From the NCBI GenBank assembly GCA_025356865.1, contig JANXQJ010000037.1, forward strand, positions 1 through 36,377: a stretch of DNA of 36,377 nt, read 5' to 3'. Of this stretch, positions 7,413 to 16,600 are shown in pieces. How positions within the stretch are numbered: the first letter of the stretch is position 1; each line of letters opens with the position of its first letter. This DNA is from Deltaproteobacteria bacterium. Its GTDB lineage: Bacteria; Desulfobacterota; Deferrimicrobia; Deferrimicrobiales; Deferrimicrobiaceae. Position numbers and translations under genes: made by a program. The notes beneath the pieces are model-generated. The model had not been told where the DNA came from, did no database searches, and saw only the letters and a program-made list of their open reading frames with translations.

Positions 7413-9095
7413 ATGACCTCACGCCGACTCCCGATTCTCCTTGCCGCCGCGCTGGCGCTGCTCGCCTGCGTTGCGGCGTCGTCCATCGAAGCCGCGGCGC
7501 CGGCGCCGAAATGGCTGGCCGGCTTTCCGCTCCGGGCCGGCGATTCCGTCATCCTGATGTGGACTCCGATTCCGGGCGCCACCGGGTACCGACTGTTTCG
7601 CCAGACGGGCGACGCGCCATTCAAGGCGATCTACAGCGGTCCTTCGAACACCTATAACGACACGTCCGCACCGCAATCCGACACCGTCACGTACAAGGTG
7701 GCCGGCATCGTGAAAGACGCCGACTCCGAGTTGTCGGCACCCGGCACCCTGAAAATGGTCGAGCAGCTTCGCCCCCCCTCTTTTACGGGCGCCATCGGCT
7801 CGGCCAGTTTCATCACGCTGCGCTGGTCCTCCCCCATCGGCGCGATTTTCTCCAATATCTACAGGGCCGAAAGCGAAACAGGGGACTATACCCTCCAGGA
7901 GTCGATCCAGTTCGAAACATACACGGACCGGAAGGCCGAACGCGGCAAGACCTATTTCTACCGGATCGCTTCCGTCGGGAAAGACGGCAAGGAATCTCCC
8001 CCTTCGGCAACGATCCAGGCGTCGCTGCGCGACGCACGGGCGGGCGTGGAGGCGGGCGGCGTGAAACCCGTAATCCGGAAACTGGCGGCGAAGGGATTCT
8101 TTCGGGGGGAAGAACTCTACGAACTCAACCAGCCCTCCTATGCAGGCTTCACCCGGGAAGGCGAGTTGTACGTCCTCGAGCGGCGCGGCCTCCAGTTCTT
8201 CGACCACGAAGGCGTCTACAAGCGGCGGATCGCGTTCGACAGGTCATGGGGGCTTCCCGGCGGACTGGTGCAGGAGGCGGATGGCCATTTCCTGGTCCCC
8301 TTCTACGCCGAACAGGTGGTGCGCCGGATCGACCCCCTGGGCAAGCCGGCGGCCGAGCTTCGCTATCCCCCTTATGTCGAGAAAAAAGGAACCGCCCCGA
8401 AAAAGCCGGTCACCCCGGCAGATCCGGGCGAGGTCGAATCGGCCGAAAAGAGCCTGGCGCGACTTCCCCTGTATCGCAACAACCCGAACCAGGTCGCGAT
8501 CGACGGAAACGGCTACCTCTGGATCCTCGACGGGGTTCGCGCGCAGGCGATCAAGATCAACGGGAAGGGCGAAGAAATCGCGGCGATCGGACGCCCCCCG
8601 GGCACCTTCGACGAGCGGAACATGACCGAGTCCGACCTGCCGACCGCCAAGGGAATCCAGTACAACCCGGTCGACGGCAAGCTCTACGTGATCCTGGGCG
8701 TCACGGCGCAAATCAAGGTGATCGACCCCGGGAAGGCCAAGGTCGTGGCCACTTTCGGCGGACTGGGCACGAGCACCGCCATGTTCCAGGGAATCGGCGG
8801 GCTGGCGTTCCGGAAGAACGGCAACATCCTGGTGCTCGACCACCTGATGCAGGCCATCAAGGAATTCAATCCGAAGTACGGCTATCTCGCCACTTACGTC
8901 GACGTGGTCGAGCGCGACACGATCAAGCTTTCGAGCAACCTCCTGTCCAGTTTCGCCTTCGATGAAGAAGACCAGCGGTTTTACATCTCCAGCACGATGG
9001 GCAACCGGGTCTACAAGTTCGACATCCTGCCGCCGGCTCCGGTCGTCCCGCCTCCGCCCCCGCCAAAACCTCAGCCGAAACTGATCTGGAAATAG
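7413..9095 (+). CDS. Secreted FN3/NHL-propeller protein linked to multihaem cytochrome
   Basis: The protein has 560 aa with an N-terminal signal (LPILLAAALALLACVAASS; LLAC could be a lipobox, although the context also fits a cleaved signal). Two fibronectin-III-like modules follow (about residues 35-120 and 125-210, with the motifs GATGYRLFR and FSNIYRAES). After these come NHL-type propeller repeats to about residue 545 (NQVAIDGNGYLWILD, GIQYNPVDGKLYVI, GLAFRKNGNILVLD). It ends in a Pro-rich tail (PPPPPPKPQPK). Start ATG 7413 lies 8 bases after the cytochrome stop; GTG 7401 overlapping that stop is an alternative. NHL proteins next to multihaem cytochromes are frequent in metal reducers and may be scaffolds, but no function has been demonstrated here. 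Confidence 0.85.
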   Translation: MTSRRLPILLAAALALLACVAASSIEAAAPAPKWLAGFPLRAGDSVILMWTPIPGATGYRLFRQTGDAPFKAIYSGPSNTYNDTSAPQSDTVTYKVAGIVKDADSELSAPGTLKMVEQLRPPSFTGAIGSASFITLRWSSPIGAIFSNIYRAESETGDYTLQESIQFETYTDRKAERGKTYFYRIASVGKDGKESPPSATIQASLRDARAGVEAGGVKPVIRKLAAKGFFRGEELYELNQPSYAGFTREGELYVLERRGLQFFDHEGVYKRRIAFDRSWGLPGGLVQEADGHFLVPFYAEQVVRRIDPLGKPAAELRYPPYVEKKGTAPKKPVTPADPGEVESAEKSLARLPLYRNNPNQVAIDGNGYLWILDGVRAQAIKINGKGEEIAAIGRPPGTFDERNMTESDLPTAKGIQYNPVDGKLYVILGVTAQIKVIDPGKAKVVATFGGLGTSTAMFQGIGGLAFRKNGNILVLDHLMQAIKEFNPKYGYLATYVDVVERDTIKLSSNLLSSFAFDEEDQRFYISSTMGNRVYKFDILPPAPVVPPPPPPKPQPKLIWK

Positions 9096-9118
9096 CCCGC
9101 CCTTCCTGAAATGCGGGC
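9095..9118. terminator. Weak hairpin between convergent genes
   Basis: gcccgc (9095-9100) pairs with gcgggc (9113-9118) around a 12-base loop, between the stops of the propeller gene and the minus-strand gene at 9127. No T-tract follows on either strand, so it is at best a weak or factor-dependent terminator. Confidence 0.35.
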
Positions 9119-9126
9119 GAACCGCC

Positions 9127-9867
9127 CTACTTGACCTCGGCCGTGGCCGTCGGGTCGAACGGGTTTGTTCGCAGCGCCAGAGAAAACAGATAAGGGTAAT
9201 CCGCCTTCAGGTGGTGCATGTAGGCGAGCCAGTCGGACGCCATCAAGGTGTAGGCACGCTTGACGTCGTTGGCCAGGTGCGCGGCATCGGCGCCGGCCGG
9301 CCGGTATCCGGGCGCCCGGTGCGCCAGTTCCTCGACCAGGTGGAACACGGCCCAGAGCAGGTCGGTGAAGGTGTCGTGTTCCAGCAGGTTCGGATTGGTG
9401 AGCAACCCCAGCAGGAATGCGCGTTTTTCGAGCAGGAACCCGCGCAAGGCGTCCATTTCGGAGAGCGCGCAGTCGACGGCATAGGGATGCCCCTCGAGCG
9501 CAGCGGCGAGGCGGGCGAAATCCTGCTCGCTCCACGAGCGTCCGTCCCGGAGCGATTGCCTGAGCGTCTCCGCATCACGGTCGAATTTCGTGAACAGTTC
9601 GAGGAGGCAGGTTCCCGCCTCGGTGTAGAACACGCCGATCACCATGTTGAGTTTCTTGAGCAGGACCGCCTTCTCCCGCTTCCGCATCATGGTGTCGAGC
9701 ATCAACGTTGCGAAGAGGACGTAGACCGGCAGGAATGCAAGGTTGCCCACCAGTCCCTGGCAGACGGTTTTCGCATCGCCGAACAACGCGTACTGGACCA
9801 GGTAAAGCAGGGCGGACGCGGCTGCCAAAGCGCCACCCATGATGAACTGCCAGCGCCGCCCGTTCAT
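9127..9867 (-). CDS. Conserved two-TM membrane protein of unknown function
   Basis: The protein has 246 aa. Two hydrophobic helices are at about residues 9-27 and 40-58; the rest is a soluble helical domain. Distinctive segments are KLNMVIGVFYTEAGTCLLEL, FLLGLLTNPNLLEHDTFTDL, and the C-terminal run from WLAYMHHLKADYPYLFSLAL to RTNPFDP. I recognise this as a family found widely in anaerobes (from memory of similar sequences) but know no function for it. The ATG at 9867 overlaps the stop of the YdcF-like gene (ATGA), so the two are translationally coupled. The conserved glutamates and histidines (EHDTFTDLLWAVFHLVEEL) hint at a possible metal or cofactor site, but that is speculation. Confidence 0.75.
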   Translation of the reverse strand: MNGRRWQFIMGGALAAASALLYLVQYALFGDAKTVCQGLVGNLAFLPVYVLFATLMLDTMMRKREKAVLLKKLNMVIGVFYTEAGTCLLELFTKFDRDAETLRQSLRDGRSWSEQDFARLAAALEGHPYAVDCALSEMDALRGFLLEKRAFLLGLLTNPNLLEHDTFTDLLWAVFHLVEELAHRAPGYRPAGADAAHLANDVKRAYTLMASDWLAYMHHLKADYPYLFSLALRTNPFDPTATAEVK

Positions 9868-10652
9868 ATCGTCTTTTCTCCTTTGATCGCCGCCCCCGAC
9901 CCGCGCAGCGTCAGCCGGTACCATCCGTAGCCCATATATTCCTTCAGCGCCATCGCGGTGGCATTCAGGCCCGAAGCGGTCGGCAGGTACTCCTGCCACC
10001 CGTACACCTTGCCCGGCCAGCTCCGGAACGACGACGGATAGGGCAGGACCTCGATGCCCTCGTATTCGAACAGGTATCGGGCACGCCGCATGTGAAAGGC
10101 CGAGGTGACGAGGATCGCCTTGCGGATCGACGACCGTTCCATCAGGGTTCGGGTGAAGGCGGCGTTTTCCCGTGTATCCCGGCTCTTCTCCTCGACGGCG
10201 ATCCGGCCGGCCGGAACACCCAGGTCGACGAGGAATCGGCGGATGATGGGCGCTTCGGGAGCGCCGTCCTTGAAAGGCGTTCCGCCGGAGACGATCAGGG
10301 GAAGCCCGGTGCGCTTCTGGAGGCGCGCGGCGGTCACGAGGCGGGGCATCATCTCCCCCGACGGCGCACCGATGCCGCTCGCATCGGGCGCACCGGACGC
10401 AACGCCGCCGCCGAGCAGGACGATCGCGCCGTCCTTCGGATCGGCGGGAATCGTCAGCCCTTTTTCGAGGTCGGCCATCAGCCGGTCGGGGACAGGTGTC
10501 GCTGAGAGCGCCCACAGGACGCCCGAGAGGAGCAGGGCGACGAAGCCGTTCACCCGGTTCCGGTTCCGCATCAGGCGGACCCCAAGAAACGCCAGGAGCA
10601 GGATGAAGATTCCGGGCGGGAGAATCATTTCGACGAGAAGGTATTTCAGCAT
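9864..10652 (-). CDS. YdcF-like DUF218 membrane protein (ElyC/SanA family)
   Basis: The protein has 262 aa with two N-terminal hydrophobic segments (about residues 5-25 and 35-53) and a periplasmic DUF218 domain. Family motifs are DGAIVLLGGGV, LPLIVSGGTPF, EEKSRDTRENA and ILVTSAFHMRRA. Relatives such as ElyC and SanA affect envelope integrity and lipid-carrier recycling; the exact biochemical activity is not settled. Start ATG 10652 lies 8 bases after the deformylase stop; it has no clear Shine-Dalgarno, consistent with coupling. Its stop overlaps the next start. It belongs to the run ACT protein - def - this gene - unknown membrane protein. Confidence 0.88.
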   Translation of the reverse strand: MLKYLLVEMILPPGIFILLLAFLGVRLMRNRNRVNGFVALLLSGVLWALSATPVPDRLMADLEKGLTIPADPKDGAIVLLGGGVASGAPDASGIGAPSGEMMPRLVTAARLQKRTGLPLIVSGGTPFKDGAPEAPIIRRFLVDLGVPAGRIAVEEKSRDTRENAAFTRTLMERSSIRKAILVTSAFHMRRARYLFEYEGIEVLPYPSSFRSWPGKVYGWQEYLPTASGLNATAMALKEYMGYGWYRLTLRGSGAAIKGEKTI

Positions 10653-10660
10653 GCGGTCGA

Positions 10661-11170
10661 TTACACGCAACCCTTGCGGCGGAACAGGTCGGTCTTGAGG
10701 GAGGTGACGCGGTCGAGGAAGAGGAGTCCGTCGAGGTGGTCCATCTCGTGCTGGAGCACGACCGCCTCGAAACCGGTCGATTCGATGATGACCTGTTCGC
10801 CGTTCCGGTCGAGCGCATCGACCAATACCCACTGGGCACGCCGGACGTTGGCCGTGTAGTCGGGAACGCTCATGCACCCCTCGCGGATTATCTGGCTGCC
10901 GCCCATCGCAAGGACCTCGGGGTTGACGAGCACCAGCAGCCCGTGGTTTTCCTGCCGGCTCCCCTTTTTGTGCTGCGAGACATCGGCGATCACGACGCGC
11001 TCGGTCCAGCCGACCTGGGGGGCCGCGATGCCGACGCCGCCGGGCATGGCGCGCATCGTTTCGAGCAGGTCGTCGACTCGGGCCGACAACTCGCTCGAAA
11101 ACCGCTGGACCTTTCGGGCGGGCTCCTTGAGCACGGGGTCCGGGAATTTCAGGATGGGGAGGATCGCCAT
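10661..11170 (-). CDS. def: Peptide deformylase
   Basis: Removes the formyl group from the N-terminal methionine of nascent proteins, using Fe2+ or a similar metal. The protein has 169 aa, the normal length. All three catalytic motifs are present: GVGIAAPQVG (motif 1, about residues 45-54), EGCMSVP (motif 2, metal-binding Cys, in EGCLS form) and QHEMDHLDG (motif 3, HExxH-type with catalytic Glu and two metal His). Start ATG 11170 has taggag as Shine-Dalgarno. It follows a two-ACT regulator gene by 17 bases instead of the usual fmt neighbour. Confidence 0.97.
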   Translation of the reverse strand: MAILPILKFPDPVLKEPARKVQRFSSELSARVDDLLETMRAMPGGVGIAAPQVGWTERVVIADVSQHKKGSRQENHGLLVLVNPEVLAMGGSQIIREGCMSVPDYTANVRRAQWVLVDALDRNGEQVIIESTGFEAVVLQHEMDHLDGLLFLDRVTSLKTDLFRRKGCV

Positions 11171-11187
11171 GGGCCGGTCGGGCGCTC

Positions 11188-11733
11188 CTAGAGTTCCAGC
11201 GTCTCGATCGGGCGGATCGAGATGGAGACGTGCAGTTCCTTGCGCAGCGATTCGAGCTCGGCTTCAAGCCCCGGCATATCGAAGTCGTCCGGGATGTCGG
11301 CCTCGATGATCATCACGTAGACCGGCCGTTCCTTAGACCCCACGACCTGCGTGTTGAGGTCGGTCACGTTGACGTTCCGGTTGGCCAGTTCCTGCGTCAC
11401 GCGGCAAACGATGCCCGGGCGGTCTGCGCCGTAGACCGAGAGGATGTGCGGCGAACCCCGGAACCCCTTCTCGCGCGAGAGGTCTCCGTCGTCCACCGGG
11501 TTGACCGACACCATCAGCCCCATCCCGGAACGCACGCCCGCAAACGCCCTGTCGAGGGCCTCGACCGAGGAAACACCCGGAAAGCCGACCACGAGGAGCA
11601 TCGCGAATTGCCCGGAAAGAATGGTGCTGCTCGAGTCCTCGATGTTGCACCCGAGTTCGAACAGGATCCGGCTGATGCCGGCGACGATGCCGGGCCGGTC
11701 GCGCCCCACCACGCTCACAGAAAAAAAGCCCAT
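11188..11733 (-). CDS. Two-ACT-domain regulatory protein (GcvR-like)
   Basis: The protein has 181 aa made of two ACT domains: residues about 1-80 (FFSVSVVGRDRPGIVAGIS) and about 95-175 (HILSVYGADRPGIVCRVTQE). The DRPGIV motifs are the standard ACT loop that binds amino acids. This layout matches the GcvR family, cytoplasmic regulators of glycine cleavage, but here the neighbour is def, so the physiological ligand is open. Start ATG 11733 has an aggggcagg Shine-Dalgarno; an upstream in-frame start at 11799 would add an unconserved leader. It is probably the first gene of the def operon, separated from the Crp/Fnr gene by 82 bases. Confidence 0.87.
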   Translation of the reverse strand: MGFFSVSVVGRDRPGIVAGISRILFELGCNIEDSSSTILSGQFAMLLVVGFPGVSSVEALDRAFAGVRSGMGLMVSVNPVDDGDLSREKGFRGSPHILSVYGADRPGIVCRVTQELANRNVNVTDLNTQVVGSKERPVYVMIIEADIPDDFDMPGLEAELESLRKELHVSISIRPIETLEL

Positions 11734-11815
11734 CGCCTGCCCCTCCCCCCGGTCAAACCTGTCTTTCGATGATATCACGCGGGCATCGACGCCCTCCACC
11801 CCGTACCAGGCGCCT

Positions 11816-12514
11816 TTACCGGTCGAGGGGCGAGGTGAACGCGGCGGCGTCGAGGATCTTGATGCGCTTTCCCTGGACGCGGATGGCGCCGTCGTCCTGC
11901 AGTTTCTTGAGGGTTCTGGAGAACGTTTCGGGGACGGTTCCGAGACGGGACGCCAGCAGCGTCTTGCTGAAGGCCAGTTCGTAGACCGCGCCGTCGGCGA
12001 CGGGGATGCCGCGGGCGCGAAGTTCTTCGGAGACGAACCAGGTGAAGCGCGTCCCGACGTCCTTGAGGGCGAGGTCGTCGACCAGGTCGGTCATCCGCCG
12101 CAGCCACCTGGAGAGCGCGGCGAGCATCCGGATGGCGAGGCGCGGGCACTTTTCGAGCAGCGAGACGACGCCCAGCCGGGGCAGGAAGATCAGCTCGGCG
12201 TCGGTGACCGTCGACGCGTGGGCCGGATAGGCGCCGCCTTCGAAGATCACCCCTTCCGCGAAAGACTGGCCCGGTTCGAGCAGGTGGAGCACCTGCTCCT
12301 TCCCCTCGGCCGACAGTTTGAATACCTTGGCCTTTCCGGACGCCACGACGTAGAAGCCGTCGGCCCGGTCCCCTTCACGGAAGATCGTCTCGTTGCGGGA
12401 GAAACGGCGCAGCGACGCCACGGCCGCAACCTGCGCGAGGTCTTCGGGGGGAAGGCCCGAAAAAAGCGGTGCGGCGCGAAGCGCCACGGCCAGGTCGATT
12501 GTCGGGGTCACCAC
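11816..12514 (-). CDS. Crp/Fnr family transcriptional regulator
   Basis: The protein has 232 aa. An N-terminal cyclic-nucleotide-binding-type beta-roll (about residues 15-130) contains RFSRNETIFREGDRADGFYVV and the EGxxF/GxxS-type roll segment LEPGQSFAEGVIF. A C-terminal winged helix follows (LASRLGTVPETFSRTLKKL as the HTH). It lacks the N-terminal cysteine cluster of Fnr, so it is not an obvious Fe-S oxygen sensor; the effector is unknown. Start is a GTG at 12514, with a second GTG directly after it. It lies 13 bases downstream of the YtkA-like gene, which makes it the probable last gene of the copper/silver operon and a candidate feedback regulator. Confidence 0.9.
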   Translation of the reverse strand: MVTPTIDLAVALRAAPLFSGLPPEDLAQVAAVASLRRFSRNETIFREGDRADGFYVVASGKAKVFKLSAEGKEQVLHLLEPGQSFAEGVIFEGGAYPAHASTVTDAELIFLPRLGVVSLLEKCPRLAIRMLAALSRWLRRMTDLVDDLALKDVGTRFTWFVSEELRARGIPVADGAVYELAFSKTLLASRLGTVPETFSRTLKKLQDDGAIRVQGKRIKILDAAAFTSPLDR

Positions 12515-12527
12515 GTGCGACGGACCG

Positions 12528-13043
12528 CTATTTTACGGTGTAGGAAAACTTTGCGGCCGCCTTCTGCTTGCCCGAGGCGAACTCGATCTGGACAGAGTAC
12601 TCGCCGGCCTTCTGCAGGTCGATGTCCGCAAGGAACGGACCGCCGACCTGCTGCAACTCGGACTTGGCCTTCTTCTTGTCGGGGCCGGTCACCGTAGCCG
12701 TCGCCGTTCCGGCGGTCACGCCCTTGCCGGTGCCGGGGTCGATGACGGAGAGCGACAGCATGTGGGTCGAGGGGACCCGGCCGTCCTTGTCGGCTTCCTT
12801 CATCTTGACGTTCATCTCGCGACGGTCCCGGATCTTGACCTGGCACCGCCACGGGCCGAAAGCGCCGCCGTGGACGCGTTCGCCCAGGGAACCCATGGCC
12901 GAGTGCTTCGGATTGGGGCTCACGTTGTCCTGTTGCACCGCCTTCAAGTCGAGAACCGTCTTGTCCTTCTTCTCCGCCGCCGTCGCAGCGCCTGCCAGCA
13001 GCAGGGACGCCAGCAGCAGGCCGGAGGCCGTTATCTTCATCAT
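12528..13043 (-). CDS. Periplasmic YtkA/FixH-like protein, paralogue of the next gene upstream
   Basis: The protein has 171 aa with a signal peptide (ITASGLLLASLLLAGAATAA) and an Ig-like YtkA/FixH-type domain. It shares with its neighbour at 13112-13630 a FGPWRCQVKIRD-type centre, a TVTGPDKK turn, and the C-terminal pattern ASGKQKAAAKFSYTVK, so the two are tandem paralogues. This copy is Lys-rich rather than Met-rich, and keeps one Cys (WRCQV). Start: paired ATG codons at 13043 and 13040; agggag lies 8-11 bases upstream, so either is possible. It probably serves as a periplasmic accessory to the metal efflux pump; the exact role is unknown. Confidence 0.75.
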   Translation of the reverse strand: MMKITASGLLLASLLLAGAATAAEKKDKTVLDLKAVQQDNVSPNPKHSAMGSLGERVHGGAFGPWRCQVKIRDRREMNVKMKEADKDGRVPSTHMLSLSVIDPGTGKGVTAGTATATVTGPDKKKAKSELQQVGGPFLADIDLQKAGEYSVQIEFASGKQKAAAKFSYTVK

Positions 13044-13111
13044 CCGTCGATCTCCCTTCGGGAAAGTCATGAAGAGAGGATACACGCCCTCCGGCCCGTT
13101 TGCCAACACGA

Positions 13112-13630
13112 CTACTTCACCGTGTACGAGAACGCGGCCGACCCCTTCTCCTTGCCCGAGGCGATTTCGACCTTGACCGCGTATTTCCCGGGTTTCGGGA
13201 GGTTGACGTCGACGCCGAAGTGCCCCTGCATGGCCATCAGGCCGCTCTTGACGGACTTCCGGTCCGGGCCCCTCACGGTCACTTCGCCGCTTCCATCGGT
13301 GACCGCCGCCTGCGTCTTCGCGTTCGTCAGGGCGATGGCGATGTGGTGCGAATTGGGCATCGGCCCTTCCGACTTCATGCCGCCCGGCATCGACTTCATG
13401 TGCGCCTTCATGTCCATCAGCCGAACCTTGGAAAGCCAGGGACCCATCTTGCCTTCGTAAACCTTGTCGCCCATCTTCATCATGTCGAGCGCGGGGGGCG
13501 CCCCGCCTCCGCCGTGCTGCATCCCCGGCATGCTTCCGTGGTCGGCCGCCCGGACCAGGCCCGGCGAGAGCGCCAGCGCCGACACGGCCAGGATCGCCGC
13601 CATGCTTCCTGCCACAATAATGCGTTTCAT
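13112..13630 (-). CDS. Met/His-rich periplasmic YtkA/FixH-like protein, candidate copper/silver chaperone
   Basis: The protein has 172 aa with a signal peptide ending near SPGLVRAADH. The mature N terminus is rich in metal-binding residues (HGSMPGMQHGG, DMMKMGDK), and a second Met cluster follows (MDMKAHMKSMPGGMKSEG, then MPNSHH). The C-terminal half is an Ig-like YtkA/FixH-type fold shared with the gene at 12528. There is no CusF in the window, so this protein is a reasonable substitute for carrying Cu+/Ag+ to CusBA. Start ATG 13630 has aaaggag 7 bases upstream; a GTG three bases earlier is the less likely start. It is 36 bases downstream of cusA. Confidence 0.78.
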   Translation of the reverse strand: MKRIIVAGSMAAILAVSALALSPGLVRAADHGSMPGMQHGGGGAPPALDMMKMGDKVYEGKMGPWLSKVRLMDMKAHMKSMPGGMKSEGPMPNSHHIAIALTNAKTQAAVTDGSGEVTVRGPDRKSVKSGLMAMQGHFGVDVNLPKPGKYAVKVEIASGKEKGSAAFSYTVK

Positions 13631-13666
13631 CACGATCTCCTTTCGGTTATGGGTTCCAATCGGCCC

Positions 13667-16600
13667 TCACGCTTCCGCCGGCGCGCCTTCCGACGGCAGT
13701 TCCCGTTTCTTCCAGAGTTTGTAGATCGCCGGATACACCAGCAGTTCGAGCAGGAACGACGTGACGAGCCCGCCGAGCATCGGGGCCGCGATCCGCTTCA
13801 TGACGTCGGCGCCCGCCGAGGTGGACCACATGATCGGCAACAGGCCCATGAACGCCGCAGCGACGGTCATCATCTTGGGGCGGACCCGCTTCACGGCGCC
13901 GTGGATGATGGCCTCGTCGAGTTCCGCGAGGTTCCGCAGCAGTCCCCGCTTCCGTGCGTCCTCGTACGACAGGTCGAGGAACAGCATCATGAATACGCCC
14001 GTTTCGGCATCGAGCCCCATGAGCGCGATCATCCCCACCCACGCGGCGATCGACACGTTGTACCCCAGGATGAAAAAGAGCCAGATCGCCCCGATGGCCG
14101 AGAAGGGGACGGCCAGCATGACGATCGACGCCTTGAACGCGCTGCGGGTGTTCATGTACAGCAGGACGAAGATCAGCGCCAGCGTCACCGGAACCACCAG
14201 TTTCAGGCGTTCCCGGACCCGGATCATGTTTTCGTACTGGCCGCTCCACTGGAGGACATACCCGGTCTTGAGCCGGATTCCGCTCGCCACGATCCGCTTC
14301 GCCTCCTCCACGTAGCTGCCCACGTCGCGCCCCGCGACGTCGACGTAGACGTAGCCGGCGAGGAACCCGTTCTCGTTGCGCAGCATCGAGGGGCCGTCGA
14401 CCAGCCTGATATCGGCGAGTTGCGCCAGCGGGACCTGCCGCCCCGCCCCGCCCGGGACGGAGACAAGCACCCGGCCCAGCCGGTCGGGGTCCTCGCGAAG
14501 TTCTCTCGGATAGCGGAGGTTCACGGGATACCGCTCCCGTCCCTCGATCGTCGTCGTGATGTTCTGGCCGCCGATCGCGCCCATGATCGTGTCCTGCAGT
14601 TTCTCGACCGTCAGGCCGTAGCGGGCGAGTTGCTCCCGCTTCGGCTCGATATCGACGAAGTAGCCGCCGGTGACCCGCTCGGCGAAAACGCTGCGGGTGC
14701 CCGGGACGTCGCGCAGGATCCGCTCGAGTTGCTCGCCGATCCGCTGGACCTCCTGGAGGTCGCTGCCGTAGACCTTGATCCCGACCGGCGTTCGCACGCC
14801 GGTGCTCAGCATGTCGATCCGCGCCTTGATCGGCATGGTCCAGGCGTTGGTGACGCCGGGAAAGCGGACCACGGAATCCATCTTCGCCACCAGTTCGTCC
14901 CACGAGATCCGGTCGGGCCATATGGGACGGAGCACGGGCTTGATGAAATTCGGCGTCCGCCTCGAATACCAGCGCTCCTTGGCGCTCCATTGATCCTGCG
15001 GTTTCAGGACCACCGTCGTCTCCATCATCGAGAAGGGGGCCGGATCGGTCGACGTGTCGGCGCGACCCGCCTTGCCGAAGACGCGCTCGACCTCGGGGAA
15101 ACCCTTCAGCGCCTGGTCCTGCCGGATCAGCAGGTCCTGCGCCTGCGCCACCGAGAGCCCGGGGAGCGTCGTCGGCATGTAGAGCATCGTCCCCTCGTTG
15201 AGCGGCGGCATGAACTCGCTCCCCAGCTTGAAGTAGACGGGGATGCTGAGCGCCACCATCGCGAGCGCGGCGGCGACGACGGTTTTCGGGCGGCGCAGCA
15301 CGAAGCGGCACGCCGGATCGTAGATCCGGAACAGGGTCCGGCTGATCGGGTGTTTCTCTTCCGCGTAGTACTTGCCGACGAGCGCCTGCGTCGCGAACCG
15401 GGCCAGGAACTTCGGCTTGAATACGAACGGGTCGACGCGGGCGAACATCATCCGCAGCGCGGGGTCGAGCGTGATCGCCAGGATCGCGGCCAGCCCCATC
15501 GCCAGGTTCTTGGAAATGGCCAGCGGCCTGAAGAGGCGCCCTTCCTGGTCCACCAGCACGAAGACCGGGATGAATGCGACGGCGATGACGAGGAGCGAGA
15601 AGAAGACGGAGGGGCCGACCTCCTTCAAGGCATCGAGCCGAACCTTGTGGAAGTCGCCGATCCGCCCCCCGGCCTCCCACAGGTGGATCTTGTTGTAGGC
15701 GTTCTCGACCTCGACGATCGCGCCGTCGACGAGGACGCCGATGGATATGGCGATCCCCGCGAGACTCATGATGTTGACTGTCACCCCCATGTAGTAGAGC
15801 GGGATGAACGAGAGGAGCACCGAGACGGGGATCGTGAGGATCGGCACCAGCGCGGAAGGGACATGCCACAGGAAGAGCAGGATCACCAGGGAGACGATGA
15901 CCATCTCGACCACGAGCTCGTGCCTGAGCGTCCCGATCGCGCGGTGGATGAGGTCGGAGCGGTCGTATGTGGGGACGAACGCGACCCCCTTGGGCAGCGA
16001 CGGTTCCAGTTCCTTCATCTTCGCCTTGACCCGGTCGATCACGTTGAGCGCGTTCTCGCCGTGGCGCATCACGACGATGCCGCCGACGTGGTCGCCGGTC
16101 CCGTCGAGGTCGGAGACGCCGCGCCGGATCTCGGGACCCAGGGCGACGCGCCCGATATCCTTGACCAGGACGGGAACGCCGCCGGGCGTGGCCTTCACCA
16201 CGATCTGCTCGAAATCCTCGATCTTCTTCGCGTACCCGCGCCCGCGGACCATGTACTCGGCGCCCGCGAACTCGATCAGCCGCCCGCCCACCTCGTTGTT
16301 GGACTCGCGGATCGCCGCGGTCACCGTCTCGAGCGGGATGCCGTACGCCGAGAGCCGGTTCGGGTCGACCGTCACCTGGTACTGCTTCTGGTAGCCCCCG
16401 ATCGACGCCACCTCGGCCACGCCCTGGACCGACTGGATCGCGTAGCGGAGCGTCCAGTCCTGGTACGAACGGAGTTGTTCGAGCGACTGCGCTCCGGACC
16501 TGTCGACCAGGGCGTACTGGTAGACCCAGCCGACGCCGGTCGCGTCGGGGCCCAGTTCGGTCTGCACCCCGCCGGGAAGGCGGGACTGGATCTTCGATAG

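Noticed and set aside
11188-11799. Longer start for the two-ACT protein
   Set aside because: The extra 22 residues are unconserved, while ATG 11733 has a strong Shine-Dalgarno and begins directly at the first ACT strand.
13100-16600. Plus-strand frame of over 1100 codons opposite cusA
   Set aside because: It is antisense to conserved cusA, with a His/Arg/Asp-rich composition typical of GC-rich shadow frames and no recognisable domain.
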